This document shows positions 11,956-24,354 of a stretch of DNA of 64,000 bases, in pieces. The notes below the pieces were generated by a model that saw only the letters and a program-made list of their open reading frames with translations, searched no databases and was not told the origin of the DNA. The first letter of the stretch is position 1, and the number at the start of each line of letters is the position of its first letter. The stretch is taken from NCBI GenBank assembly GCA_016801885.1, contig CM028894.1:9121241-9185240 (forward strand). The letters are read 5' to 3'. This DNA comes from Toxotes chatareus. Its lineage: Eukaryota > Chordata > Actinopteri > Toxotidae. The position numbers and the translations under genes are program-made.

Positions 11956-12125
11956 TGTCTTAATAGAGTGCTGGGCCATTACAAACTGCCAAAACAGCGT
12001 CAGTATGCTTTGGCCTTCATTCAAGATAAAGCGTGTGACACTGATTTAAATCATCCCGTGGTGTTCATTCGGGGTGAGGTCTAGGACAGCCACGAGGGTG
12101 TTTCCACTGCAGCTGAAGAGGCAGG
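11955..12125 (+). repeat. Degenerate copy of a teleost repeat (GTGCTGGGCC...GGGGTGAGGTCT)
   Basis: AGAGTGCTGGGCCATTACAA, then GCCAAAACAGCGTCAGTATG, CTTTGGCCTTCATTC and TTCATTCGGGGTGAGGTCT follow, in order, a repeat I recall from many fish genomes, there ending in a TTGGGTTGAGATCTGG-like segment. Diverged and non-coding. Class uncertain. Confidence 0.5.
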
Positions 12126-12129
12126 TTGC

Positions 12130-15100
12130 AGCACCTTAGCAGCTGTTACCCCGTCCTTAAGAATTTAAATTGACGCGTAGTCCAAGTTCCTGCGTCTGCT
12201 GGGGATCCTTTGTTTCAGCCTGCTAAAACAAGACCCAACTTCCCTTTAAGGCACTACAGTGCATCGTAAGGTGTGCTGTTGTAGTACCCTATTAAAAATT
12301 ATTCCTTTAGCTTCCCTCCCATCTGCATTGCTGCACTGATCAGACCAGAACACACACCCCCAATCATCCCTCCTGCTGGATTACCTTCCCTGTCCTCACA
12401 GGTCCTGCTGGAGGTATGGTATCGGATGACACATTCCCACACTCCCAGTCAGGCATGGGAGAGTGGGATGGGTGGGCAAGACAGCACGATCTGGCCTCAC
12501 ACGTGCCTCGCTGCCTCTGTCAGAACTGGCCCGCATAGATATGGATGCAGACACCTACGCAGATAATCCACAGTGATGTCCCTGTGTGTGTGCAAACTGT
12601 AAGAGTATGCAGCATGTAAAATACGCAAGAAATGAAAAAGCGTGCACACATACGCACATGTACACAAAGATAAGAAAGAAGACAAGCTCAGGCTGTCGAG
12701 GAGATTAAGATGATTATCAGATCATTGTGAGAAAAAGGGCAAAAGGTTTCAAGACAGAGAAAGAAAGGGTGAGAAAAGAAAGAGAAATGGGATGAGAGGA
12801 AGAAAAAAAAGTTAAAGATATGGGAATGTACAGAAGACACTTTTTTACATTTCATTTTTGTTCAGATGAAGCATCAAGAAAGCAAATAAGCATATTTCCC
12901 AACTTGTCCAAAAATAAAAAAAATAAAAACACCCTCTCCATGATTTTACAACACCCCCATGGGACTCATATTCCACAGGTCGACTGAGTTCAGCACTGTC
13001 ACATGAATGGACTGACAATGGTCATTTTACAGTCTGAAAGAGGGGCTTCACACACACACACACACACACGCACGGTTGAGGGCAGATTTTAGTCACTGCA
13101 TGTGTGAGAGCTTGTGAGCAAGAGGAAAAAAGAACAGGACTTACACTAAATCTGTAACTAATCCATTTCCCACATGCATCAGGCTCTCTAACGTCTCAGT
13201 ATCACCGGTTTACGACACCACATCCACATGTTCTGCGCTGGCTGGCGAGTAAACAAACATGTGTTTGTGATGTTTATTGTTTCTGGCTTGAGGTTTTACC
13301 ATTGAGCATACAATTTCATCATGAAAAGCACTGTTGAGCCACCCCTCAGAGCACAGCGCTGATTAAGGACAGATCTGCTTGTAACAATAGACAAGATTCA
13401 AGAGTCCAAGACACTCCAACTGTTGTTAAAAAAAGCACAAAGGCCTTGGTTTTGGTTGGGAATAGAGTCAAGGAGCTGGTTATGCCGAATGTTACTGATA
13501 TGTCACTGATTGTACTGTGTAGTCCTGAGGCGTGGAATTCATCTTGCTAGGCCAACTCATAAGAAAACATTCCCCACATTAAGTAGGACTTTAGGGATAA
13601 ATGGGATGTGATGGAAACTTTTCATATTTTTGGCCACCAGACCCTTGGTCAACCCAAAGTGACCGCTGCCGTGATTGCACACCACCACCCATGGCTCCTC
13701 CATCTCAGAGCAGTTAGTTGGTGGTCTTTGGTTGCTAATGGCCCCATGTCCACTGAGGAGAACCGCTGTTTGAGAATCAAATTGAACTGGAAAATATATT
13801 AAACTGATCTCACTTTCTTGGCAAACATTTTTCTGCTGCAAAAATCAAAAATTCAGTCTGAATTTTAGGGAAAAAGTGCAAAGACAGTTTTTCAAAGTGG
13901 TGGGCCGTGTCACTGGGTGGCTTGTTATTAGTGTCACAGACCATCACCTTCAGCCTGGATTAAATCTTCTTAAAGAGCCAGAGCAATGTCCCAGACTAAA
14001 CTCCATATGACAGGATTTAGTGAAATGCGTCTAAATTAGCGTGTGATAGTGCCTTAATGCCTCTGACTTATTTTTTTTCCCCTTTGCTATTTTTTTCCTT
14101 CCTTGGCCACGTGAAAGGCACAGCCAGCCAATACAAACTGGATCACGTTAATAGTTCCGTCACTAATGGATGTTATTGTTGAGTAATATGAGAATTCATG
14201 CCAAGCTCCATCATGTGTTAGAGAACTGGGATGGGCAAAAGCTTGTAGCAGTGCTCTTGTCTTAGACAGCAAAAAATGTTCTTTTCAACATTTGTTCTTA
14301 GATGTCTTCAGTGTTTAGTCAGTATTTTAATTGAGACTTAGGAGGCAACAGAAACAAGCTAACGACAGACACATTAATGCCCTTTCAGTTAATATGGCAA
14401 ATGTGTTAGGAAACGGCTACTTGCTTGCACAACTACAGATATTTAGAACCTTTGACATTCATTTGTGGATGTGATTCTTTCATCTGAGAAGTAAGTCCAA
14501 AATTTATTACCCTTTAGCTCAGGGTTTGGGCTGCACCAGCACCTCAGGGAAACATCAGGCTCTTTTGCTGCTGCATTCCCTTCTAAGTTCACCAGCTAGT
14601 TGCCAACTTTGTCTGTCTGCCATTGGGCAGGTAGCATACGATACTTTTTGTCAGAGCCTTTTCTCTGAATCCAGATATGCTCATGAGAGCAGTGAGAGTG
14701 AACAAAAACAATAAAGTTTGATCTGTAGGTTCATCACAATGATTCATATCCACGTTGTTATCTGGTCCATTGTTAACATAAATATATTGATTATAGCACA
14801 AATCAAGTTATATTACCCTATCCAGAATGATTTCACATTTATTTAGAAATCTACTGGATAACTTTTTTTTTTTTTTTTTTACATGCTCCCTGACTGCAGG
14901 CTTTCCAGACTGACGCCAAAACAAAACTTTATCTCGAGATCTGACTCCTGGCTCAAAGCTGTGTGCTTTAGACAAAATGCAGGTTCATGCCAAAAATGGG
15001 ATATCCTCTATCTGACAAGAGTGACACCTAAATTTAAAAACACTTTGTGGTATTAAAGTGCTTGCTGTAACAGAATTAGCACGGTGTAATTGAAGGCACT

Positions 15101-16735
15101 TGACACATGAGATATAGATGAAAACATCCATCAGCATTATTAAATTTAGAGTTAATGTCCTACACCTCTTTAAAGATTGAGAACACGTGTGTACATTAAC
15201 ATTCCTCTGAAGGAAACTTTTGTCAATAAGTTTATCATCAGCCCATAAAAACTTCTGGTTTGTCAGCTTAAGTAACCTCAGAGTGCTTTCATTTGTGCTT
15301 CAGTATAAATCATTTTGTAAGAGCAGCTGTCACCTCTTCTTCATGTCACTTTTTTCCCCATCAACAACAGATGCATTCCATGTGTCCCATCCTGAGCACC
15401 TGGTAGGTGGAGTTTAATGCTTCAAGAGCAAAGTGAAAGCTGAAATATGTAGTCACTCACTGATGCACGCATTTTGTAACCCAAATACAGTCTGTGGCTG
15501 TAATTCTGTCCAGAAAAACCTAAAGCTCACAGATAATCAACCAAACTTAAATTTCCCCTTTACGAATCCCAAGTCGACAGTGGCCTCTCTTTGTAGCAAC
15601 CCCGTCACAGATCCAGTGGGGAAAGGGAGAGCATGTCACAACAGATCGGCCGTTTGTTAAAGGCAGAGTCACACGCTAATGGCAACAGTGTGTTTTCTCT
15701 CCCTGCAGACGCCTCAGCGGCAGATAGCCATGTGTGCTCCCGGCCATAGCTCCACTCGTACCCTGCAATTTTCCAAGGATAACTGGGGAGGTTATTTCCA
15801 CGCAAGGGTCAAACACAAACGGAGGGCATCATTTGAAAGCTGTGCGCAGGTTCAGGAGGAGTTCAAGGGACGCAGGGCATAATTTTCACAATTAGCCTTG
15901 CTGTAAGTAGTGAGGCCCTTTGCCATGATTGAGGCCTGTGGTTTTGAACGCAGTGTTTATTAGCTCCATTACAGCTGAATCAGAGCTGGTTTGACCAGTT
16001 CCTGTTGTCTAATTTCTTGTTTCTGTGTGCTGGACCAAACTATGCTTCAGGTGGTAGGTGTGTTTGTGTGTCTGTATGTGTTTACTTGTGTCAGGGTGGG
16101 GTTTGCAGACAGAAACTGTGGATCAGTTCAAAGATTTAATGATCTGTGTGCGTGAGGGAGTGACATGAATGAGAACCTGTGAGGATAACTTTTATCTTGC
16201 TCATAGTTCATAACAACGATTCATTCATGTGATGCAGAAGATCTTCTTCTGGCCTTTTTGGCATTTACCAAACAGCTTCGGGTGCGTTACCACCTCTTAC
16301 AGGACTGGGGAAGGGCTGACCTTGATTTGCATGTAGCCTGGGAAAAGCAAGACCGATTGCAATCAGATTTGTGGTCTGGCCAACAAGAGAGGCATATATG
16401 AGGCCAAGTGTAAGTGAAAGTGTCTTAAATCTCATCTGGATTTTATCTGGATACGAGACATTTGAAATGGCAAGTGTAAATGGAGCTTGTTTATCCCAAA
16501 GGTTCAGTTGCTACCTTGACCTTATGCATCACTCAAAGGTGCTCTCTTGTGTTCTTTATTTCTTCATTGGTGGCAGGGTGAAGAGGACAAAGAGGACAAG
16601 AAAAGGAGGAGGTGCCTCTCTGTCTGTCAGATGTTTTATTCATTTCCTATCTTACAGCCAGATGGAAGAGTTTTGTTACGCAGGCTGTCATATAAATTCT
16701 TGAGACATAGGTTCAGGGCTGGGCATGGAGAGAAG
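12130..16735. other. Intergenic DNA, no gene seen
   Basis: Contains (CA)n at 13049-13069 and a T18-type run at about 14862-14880. A pyrimidine tract plus CAG at about 15695-15709 would serve as a splice acceptor, but the 3' side (to 15882) encodes nothing recognisable. No domain-bearing frame found. Confidence 0.5.
13049..13069 (+). repeat. (CA)n microsatellite
   Basis: About ten CA units. Confidence 0.95.
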
Positions 16736-16800
16736 GAAATCAGGGGTTATTAAAGACACTGACCATGGAAAGAGTGTGATATTTTTCTTCTTTGAGACAG
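16725..16800 (+). repeat. Third copy of the GGGGTTATKAAAGAC repeat
   Basis: 16743-16767 matches 2936-2960 at 23 of 25 bases and is followed by TGATATTTTTCTTC...CAG, as the copy at 2861 is followed by TGATATATTTCTCC...CAG. It is preceded by GAGA and AGGAAATCA, as that copy is by GAGAGTGAGAAGGGAGTCA. Confidence 0.55.
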
Positions 16801-17009
16801 CAGAACAGACCGAGAGAAAGTTGAAGAAAGACAGAGAGGTTGATACATTTCCTTTGGACATGTGAACTGTCACACAAATCGTTGCTTCACCTAAAGATTT
16901 AGGTGAAATGTAGGATCTGGATAATGCTTTTCGCACTTCCTTCTCTTCTGTAAAGGCATGTGTGTGTGTGTGTAAATGGAGAAAACAAATCACAAGGGAG
17001 GTAGGAAAA

Positions 17010-17185
17010 GTGCTAAAGGGAGGGCAGAAGGTTTCAGGGTGCTCAGACAGGATGGGGAGGTTACGGCAACAGGGGGAGCAGAGGGCAGGGAAGGTAGACG
17101 ACGGTGAGAAAGGGGAGAGGAGTATGAAATGGATGGGGGGTGGAGAGGGGGAAGAGGGGGAAGAGGAAAAAGAGGAGGGGTTGCT
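17010..17185 (+). repeat. Purine-rich, G-run tract (triplex or G-quadruplex candidate)
   Basis: Almost all A/G on the + strand. At about 17135-17165 it reads G6, TGGAGA, G5, AAGA, G5, with another G4 near 17176. It accounts for the Glu/Gly/Lys-rich frames across it, which I do not call genes. Confidence 0.7.
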
Positions 17186-17262
17186 TTAAAGTGTCTGGGA
17201 CAGATTATCCTTGGAAGGCAATCAATCTTCCCCAGGATTTAGATGACTGCAGGGGGGCAAAT

Positions 17263-17289
17263 GCACACACACACAGACACACACACACA
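17263..17289 (+). repeat. (CA)n microsatellite, interrupted
   Basis: CA units broken by one GA. Confidence 0.9.
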
Positions 17290-19893
17290 AGTGATCGCAC
17301 ACATATAAGCACACATCAAGAGATCACCCCTCTTAACCTCGTCTGTCTCTCTCTTTTTTTTAATCTCTCTATCTCCTTCCACCCTCAGCCACCTTCCCTC
17401 CCCCGTAACGATCGCTCCCTCTCCAAAGAGTAAAGTCAATTGTAGATAATAGTGTTGTTTCTCAAGGTGTGTGTTTGAACCTGGGGTCCCCTCAGACATA
17501 TGGCTGCAATTTCTGAAATGCAGGGGAACGAGCGACACAGACAGGGACAGAGACAGACAATGTGGTGGGGTTCTGGGTTTTTGGGTTTTTTTTTTTTTTT
17601 TGGCATGAGGGTGCATTTAGCTGTGTGGAGAATCACTGGATCCACGTGAGCCCTGGAAAATAAAGGCAGTCTGATCTGCAGATGGTCGAATCACAGTCCT
17701 GTATTGTGTCAACAGCTCGGGCCTCAATAAACTGTGGCGTCCTGGCTGGAATTCTCTGCACATTTCTAACTCACAAACAGAGCGCTATGTTTTCTGTGTG
17801 CCTCCTTCTCAACTTTGCTTTGAGGCCACAACATTATTCCATTCCTCCTTGACAGCTGCTTGTCTCCATAATAAGTCGCATATCATGAGGCCATCTGTGA
17901 ATACATTAAGTCCATCTACTTAGTATGGATGCCATGATGACAGGCTATGTAGCAAAAATCAATCAAAGCAGTAGGTAAGACATGGTCTGACATGCAGACA
18001 AAATATGCAGAGATAGAAAGAAAGCGATTTAATTAGCTTGACATGTCAAATGCTGGAACAGGTCATCTCTAGGTGACTGAAGCTAAGGTGAAAATTAGGT
18101 CTGCTTTTGATGACTAGGCAATACTACCACACTTAATGAAAATCTTACATCTGAGATTATGCAAATTAAAGAAGACCCACTGACTTCTAAAGGCTGAAGT
18201 AAAATCTTAAAACTCTGAGTTAAATACAAATTAGGTGAAAGTGCTCAAAGTTTGTCTTCATGCCTCCTTCAGTTCTTTGTATTTATGGGAAGGTTTGTGC
18301 TCTTGTCCCCAGGGTTATAAAGAAATGGAATCAGTCGTGTGTGACTAAAGTGGACAGTGCCTTCATTTAGAATATCGACAAAGTTTGTTTCAAGGTGATA
18401 AAGTGAGGAGGTGGGTTGGGATTGCCGAGGTATAAAACCATCCACGGCACAACTTACAGATCATGTAACCCCAGAGGCTTAAATAAGGTGTCACACAAAG
18501 AGCAACAGCCAATCAGGAGGAGGGTGGTAAGAGGCAGAAGGTGTTTTCAATGAACTGCTGAGTGGTTGGGTGTGGTCTGAAGGCCTACAGGGGAATCTGT
18601 GGCCTTTTTGACTTGTCACAGCAGGAAAAGCACAGGTGCAAGTAAATAACTAAATTAACTGAATTTCATCCACCTGCTTCAGTTTTATTGTCCTGGTTTT
18701 GTGCACACTGGCTCACCATTTCTGTCATTTAAGTGGAATTTTTTGAGATGAAATTAAAATTAAAAATTGCATGTGATGAACCTGTTGTTGTTGTTCTTTT
18801 TCAGTAATTGAACTATGAATTATGGTGTGAAAGCTGAGAGATAATGTGGTTTAGACAGCGTATTGAATGAATAAAACCACAAAACTCATATACATGTGCA
18901 CACTTTAGTTTAATCTATAATATTATATCTTTTCTGATGATAAATGTCAAAATATCTCATTTAGAGCTGAAATCTAGTTGAACTGTCATCAATTCTGATC
19001 ATTCATTATTTGTTTCAACCACTTTTTTAAGCAAAAATGTCCAAACTTTGTCAGTTAAAGATTTTTTTTATGATCTTTTGTGGTAGGAAATTAAATATTT
19101 GGGGGTTTTGGACAAGTGATTGAAATATGTCACACTGGAATATTTTACAGACATTTCCTCATTCCACATTCTGTGGTTTACTGCTTAAATGCAAATCAAG
19201 GGTTTTGTTGCAAGACATCATCATCATTCCTGGATCAAATTTATGGTTCAAAAATTCATTATTGGAAACATGTACACTTGCTTAAAAACGACATTTTGAC
19301 AGCAATTTGAAAAATGTTTCCAGGGGATTTAAATGTTAAAGCAAGAACTCTTTAATCTCCAGTCTCAATCTTTATTTGAGTGATGATATTCAGGTGGGTG
19401 AGTTTCATGTGCTGAGTTTTCAGACATCTACTCCTAAAATATTCCTCTCCACAAAGAATAGACTCCTTGTTGAAAGGCTGGCCAAGTGTGGCTCCACACT
19501 GCGATAAATTGAAGCCATGGATCCTGTGTTAAAACCCAAATCCCAGGATTAAATATCTCTCTTCTTGCTGTGTCAGAGTGATTGATTCCCAAAGTGGTCG
19601 AGAGCATTTGGCAGGACCTAGGGGATGACAAATCCTTTCTGTGTGCTCACCTCCAAGTAATGTGCGACGGTTTTTCAGCGATGCAAGGACAGATGACACA
19701 TTTAGTGAAAGAAGCAAAAGAAATTTTAGCAGGATGTGAATGGAGGCCGTGAAAAAGAAAGCAGGCCTGTCCTTGGCTCCGTGCACGTTTCCAGTGGTGA
19801 AGTCATTGTGAGCATCTATCTTTTTTTTCCCTCATCATCTCTTCCTGTAGTGAAGGATATCTTCAGCAAGAGGACTCACAACCACATATGTGG

Positions 19894-19926
19894 ACACACA
19901 CACACACACACACACACAGACACACA
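19894..19926 (+). repeat. (AC)n microsatellite
   Basis: About 12 units, then one GA interruption and more AC. Confidence 0.95.
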
Positions 19927-20035
19927 GATGCAATCACTCTGTCTGTTCAGCTGCCAAGGCTAAGTGCCCTGAATCTGCAAGATCTCTATCAAATTTGCAG
20001 ACTACAGAGAGCAATTTCTCTGTGTGATTGTATGT

Positions 20036-20037
<2 letters not shown>

Positions 20038-20075
<38 letters not shown>
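20038..20075 (+). repeat. (GT)19 microsatellite
   Basis: Nineteen uninterrupted GT units. With the (AC)n at 19894 and 20199 it forms a cluster of complementary arrays within about 330 bp. Confidence 0.95.
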
Positions 20076-20076
<1 letters not shown>

Positions 20077-20183
20077 GAGCCTCAGTCTGTGTACACTCAA
20101 CTCGGACCTCTGCCACAGCATTTGTTAGCATTTCTTTGTACTCAGCCTCAAGACAAACATTTCTTGGCAAATCACATCACATG

Positions 20184-20228
20184 CTCTCTCTCTCTCTGAC
20201 ACACACACATACACACACACACACACAC
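20184..20228 (+). repeat. Compound (CT)n/(AC)n microsatellite
   Basis: CTCTCT stretch followed by AC units with a single T interruption. Confidence 0.9.
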
Positions 20229-22469
20229 GCTGCGGTCTCCTGTCCCTGATTGATAAGATGTCTGCTGAGAGGTCTATCTGATCATTTCAACATGGTTGTG
20301 TTGACTGTGGCTTTGCCCCGCTTAACCCTCCCTTCTTCTGCTTCTTTCTTTTCTTTAGTTCTGCATCACTTTCACTCTCAGTCTCTCAACTTTGCTTGGT
20401 TTCTATCGCTTGTAGGACACAGACTTGTTGTTGATGGAGCTTGCTTGTTGTTCTTGATCTCATTCTGCTGTAATCTCTTCTATCACTTTGCCTGGTTATT
20501 CCAGAGAAACAGAAATATTTATTCTGTGTACTCTCAGCTCTCTGGCCAGTTACAATGTTGGACATCTGAGAAATGAAGCTCACTCCATTGTTGGTCGAAC
20601 TGTAAGTCATGCTGGATAAGAGCATCAGGGAGATGCCTAAGATGTAAATGTTTATACAAAGAATACAAAGTTGCATGAGTGGATTGCATGAGATGTGGGG
20701 CCTAATGAAGAAACTGGCAGGAGTTCACAAGATTTTTTTTCTTTGTAAATAGTCAGTGTTCACTTTAACATTCTAGGACAGTTAGATTTGAGAGTTATGA
20801 ATTTATCCAGAATTCTTTTCAACATAAAATCATAGGTCGAATGACTCATTAGTTGTAATAATGTGCTGCAAACTGTCAGTACGGATTCTTCAGAAATCAT
20901 TTAAAAACCTTTTGTTCAAAATGAGGAGAGAATGTTAGTGGTGGCACGACTTCATGTAAAGTCAGTGCAAAGACACAGGTGGACGCAACAAGTATGAGGA
21001 CATGTTTGTGTGAGTTGAGAAATGTCTCAGCTTCAGCAAAAATTCACAGAAGCTTTCACTGGAGGTAAAAAACAGAAACAGCTAGAGGTGGCGAGTTGTG
21101 AGATTAGCCCGAGTCAGAGCTGATATACTCACACACAGATACACTCCACACAGGTATGATTGCTAAATATGGACTGAAAAAAAACGCTCCTGAGGTCAAA
21201 TGACATGACTAGACATGAATAAAGCAAGACAAAAGACTATTTACATCTAAAGGGCTCTAGGGCACGAGTGTTTACAACCATATCCCACAGGTGCCCCTAG
21301 TGGAGGTATCAAAAATTACACTGGGGTGAATGAAGGACTGAAAATGTTTTTTCTACAAAATTTTATCATCAGAATAATCTGTAAGATGCTCTAATCACAC
21401 AACAATTCAACACATAGCAGTTTTAAGAAAGAGCAAGTTTGTGCTATTTTGCATGTTTGACATGAGATATGCCAAGGGTGAAATTTGTCACCTCTTGCAC
21501 CCTGTCCATTTATCTGTCATCTCATCAGTCGTCATTTTCAATGTAAACCTCTTCATGACACTCTCTATTTGTCTGACCTCTCTCTCTGTCAGTCGGCTTG
21601 TCAGTACAGTTGTTAACCGCTGCCACTCATTATTTTTTCTTTGACCCATTTTCTGTCTGTCGAGCTCCTCCACGCAGCAGACAAAGGGGAGACTGGCTTT
21701 GGCTCATCTGCCTGTCAGTGTCTTTCCTGAGCAGCTGCTGGGGTTTTGTTTAAAGTGGGAAAGATTCTTGGCAACGCTGTGAATCATATGTTGCCGCCTT
21801 GATAGATGTTTGAGGAATGCCCCAGGGCTATTTCAGTCTGCCCCCCCCCCCCCTCCCCAGGCCTTCCACTGTTTTCCCCACTTTCCCCACGACTCGTCTC
21901 CTCTCGACTCATCTCTAGTGATATAATGACAAGCTCTCTAATGTGACTTTCTCTTCCTCTTTCATCAGTCTAAACTCATTCCTTTATGACAGACAGACTG
22001 CTGGGATCTCCCTCCAAGAGGCCCAAGTGTGTGTGTGTATATTTGTGTGAGTGTATACAATCTGCAGATAAACGACAATACAGTTTTCCACTCCCCCTGA
22101 TATCCTGGTGAACCAGAAAACTATTTCTTTCCAGTGTCATAAATCTGCCATGAAGTGAGACACTGACTATTATTTCAGTAGCAGACACAATAACTGTAGC
22201 AGCAGGACTGTGCTCTAATAAATGACTGATATTATCGCTGATGTTGTTAATGGTTATGGTAAATGAAAATGTTTTCCTTTCACTCATTTCCAACTTCAAA
22301 ACAATCTTAGTGATAAATCAGGAAATAATGTTGCCTCTTTTGTCTCTTCTCAGTGTCTTAGGAGGACTAAGGGTCCTCACAAGAACAGAAAGGTGGGACA
22401 AATGCATCAATACAGATTTACATATGTATTCATACAGTTAAAAACACGATTACATAGCTTATGGCATTT

Positions 22470-22600
22470 TATCTTTCAGCTGTCTGTACAAAATTTCATA
22501 GCAATCCATTCAAGAGTTGTTTCAGAATATTGCAGGGTAGGCCAACTAATCAACCAACACTGTGCTTCTTGGAGCCATTTTGTTAGCTAAAACCGTAACA
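22470..22600 (+). repeat. Teleost interspersed repeat, second copy of the family at 9905
   Basis: TACAAAATTTCATAGCAATC, CATTCAAGAGTTGTTTCAGAATATT, CAACCAACACTG and GGAGCCATTTTGTTAGCTAAAA follow the family order (AAATTTCAT.GCAATCCATCCAA, then GTTG...GATATTTCA, then CCAACA..., then GAGCCATGCTG-like). Confidence 0.65.
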
Positions 22601-22604
22601 ACAA

Positions 22605-23155
22605 TTTAAAGTAATGCGACTGCACTTGATGCCCTATAATCAGCGTCTTCACCAGAGGAGCACTTTGCTGAGGGCAGTATGATGCAACTGTGTGTATTGT
22701 CTTCATCCTTGTACAGTCCCCTTTCCTTAAAATCGATACAGCAACAATGGAAACACTGAAGCGCAGATGATGCTCCCGCGGCTTAAAGGAATCCATGTGA
22801 TGTGAAAAACATGAAGTCATTTGTGAGCAGCGGAAAAAGAGATGGGCAATTAGGAAATACGCAATGCAATATTAGACAAAGCCATAAAGGCAGTACCGAA
22901 TGAGAAAAACATTTTCGTGGCCTCATCTAAATGTCACACTGTGGTTTCAGCCACAGTTTGTCATTCTCCTGTAGTGTGTGACTCTCCCAGTGAATTCATT
23001 TCATGTCACTTAATTATTTTCCCTCTTCCTTTGTTTTTTGTCTTCTCTGCTTCCCTTGTGATCTGTTCTTCTCTTCTTCTTCAATTTAACTCCACATTTT
23101 CATGTGTCTTTCTTCTATCGGTTGCTTTTCTCCTTATCTAGTTCTGTGAAGGAAT
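22605..23155. other. Intergenic DNA, no gene seen
   Basis: From about 23010 a CTTCTT-rich pyrimidine tract. No coding signal. Confidence 0.5.
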
Positions 23156-23157
23156 CA

Positions 23158-23314
23158 TGACCCTTCTGTGAAGGTTTTAAGTCATCCAGGTCATGGTTCT
23201 CCGAGAAAGTTTGAATCTAGGACTGAAGAACACTCTTGGATGAAAGGCGGAACGTCTACGAGAATATAATGCCAGTCCAGTTGCCCTAGATTCAAACAAT
23301 CCTGACCCTTCTGT
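23158..23314. mobile_element. Short insertion with 12-bp direct flanking repeats and an internal hairpin
   Basis: TGACCCTTCTGT occurs exactly at 23158-23169 and 23303-23314, enclosing 133 bases. Inside, TTTGAATCTAGG (23210-23221) pairs perfectly with CCTAGATTCAAA (23285-23296). The core GGATGAAAGGCGGAACGTCT...CCAGTTGCC resembles a repeat I recall as common in fish (GGATGAGAAGCGAAACGTCTTCAAG... and GTCCAGTTGC). The direct repeats read as a target-site duplication, so this looks like a real insertion. Mechanism and class unknown. Confidence 0.7.
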
Positions 23315-23319
23315 CCACT

Positions 23320-24265
23320 CCCATATTGTTAAAGTGATTCTTGAAATCACATTAACCTAATGCATGAGGCTATATGCACCTCATTAGATGGGAGCTGAAC
23401 TCTTAAGTAAGCATGATGACATTTCCTCCAGCTGAATCCAAGATCAACACATCTACATGACTGCAACTCCATCAGCGGCATGATGTTGACAGTATAAATT
23501 TCACTAGTTCTGGGTATATCAGTCTTCCAGCTGGGTGGCCCTTTTGACTAAGAGACTGCCCCATCAAAGACAGAACATCCAAAAATCTTAACATGTCCAT
23601 TTTTCATACAAATATTACACATGAAACTTTGAACCCAACCTTGACCCTATCTGAAAAACATTTTTGACATTTTCAAGACATTTTTCTTCGATGTCATACT
23701 GATACAGATTATCTCTGGTGTGGTAACTCCATCGGCCTTTGTCTCTCATTAGGTACAGAGACAGACCTTTGACCCCTGTGTGCTGACCTGCTTCGAGGGT
23801 TGCACGCCTGGGGTGTACCAGTGAACCAACAAGCACGCTGAGAGTGAGATAGTCATCATCTTAAGTGTCTGGAGGAGGGGACTGGTTTGTTTCTGCGTAT
23901 GTGTATGTATCGTGATGGGTGGCAAGTGTCACTAATACAACAAAGGCTAGATTTTTTTTTACCCCCACTTGGGTTTCCCTTTTTTTCAGTCATGGTAGTA
24001 AATAGGAAAGACCTAACCACCCCCCCGCCATCTCATATTCCACATACATACCTTTGGGTGTGAGTGTGTGTACGTGCCTGGTGTCCCTGTACCTCCAGGT
24101 CTAATAATCCACTTGTCAACTGACAGTAAACTTGAGTGTGTGCGGTCGCCATGAAGGCTGCTGCGTCTGCGTGTGTGATGTGTGACATTCCTGACATACC
24201 AGACAATCACGCAGATTAGGAGAGAGAGGGAGAGAGAGACAGAGGGGTAATAACAGAAAAGAGGG
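23320..24265. other. Intergenic DNA, no gene seen
   Basis: Unremarkable AT-rich DNA with a GAGAGAGA stretch at about 24220-24275. The 173-codon minus frame beginning at 24013 crosses that stretch and a SINE remnant and is not a gene. Confidence 0.5.
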
Positions 24266-24269
24266 AGAG

Positions 24270-24350
24270 AGAGATCAGACTGTAAAGTCACAAGTTTGAT
24301 CCCTGTAACAGCCAGTGTGTCCATCTTAACATGTTTCTTGCAATGTGAGA
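24270..24350 (+). repeat. tRNA-derived SINE remnant (B-box and adjoining region)
   Basis: GTCACAAGTTTGATCCCTG resembles an RNA polymerase III B-box with its flank. The following GTGTCCATCTTAACATGTTTC recurs partly at about 30630 (CTGTCCATCTTAACATCGTTT), next to another tRNA-like segment. Fish tRNA-SINEs carry a GTGTCC...CAAGACACT segment at this place. Confidence 0.45.
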
Positions 24351-24354
24351 GCAA

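Larger units (their letters stand above)
16805..22465. other. Intergenic DNA with microsatellites, no gene seen
   Basis: Includes the purine tract at 17010-17185, several CA/GT arrays (listed separately), and C-runs at about 21841-21856. The block 17640-17960 is of even composition without simple repeats and is a candidate regulatory stretch. The minus frames at 17239-17645 and 19934-20170 are translations of simple repeats. Confidence 0.5.

Noticed and set aside
15679..15882. Exon-like segment after a pyrimidine tract and CAG
   Set aside because: Acceptor looks good, but the frame matches no family and there is no partner donor or poly(A) signal nearby.
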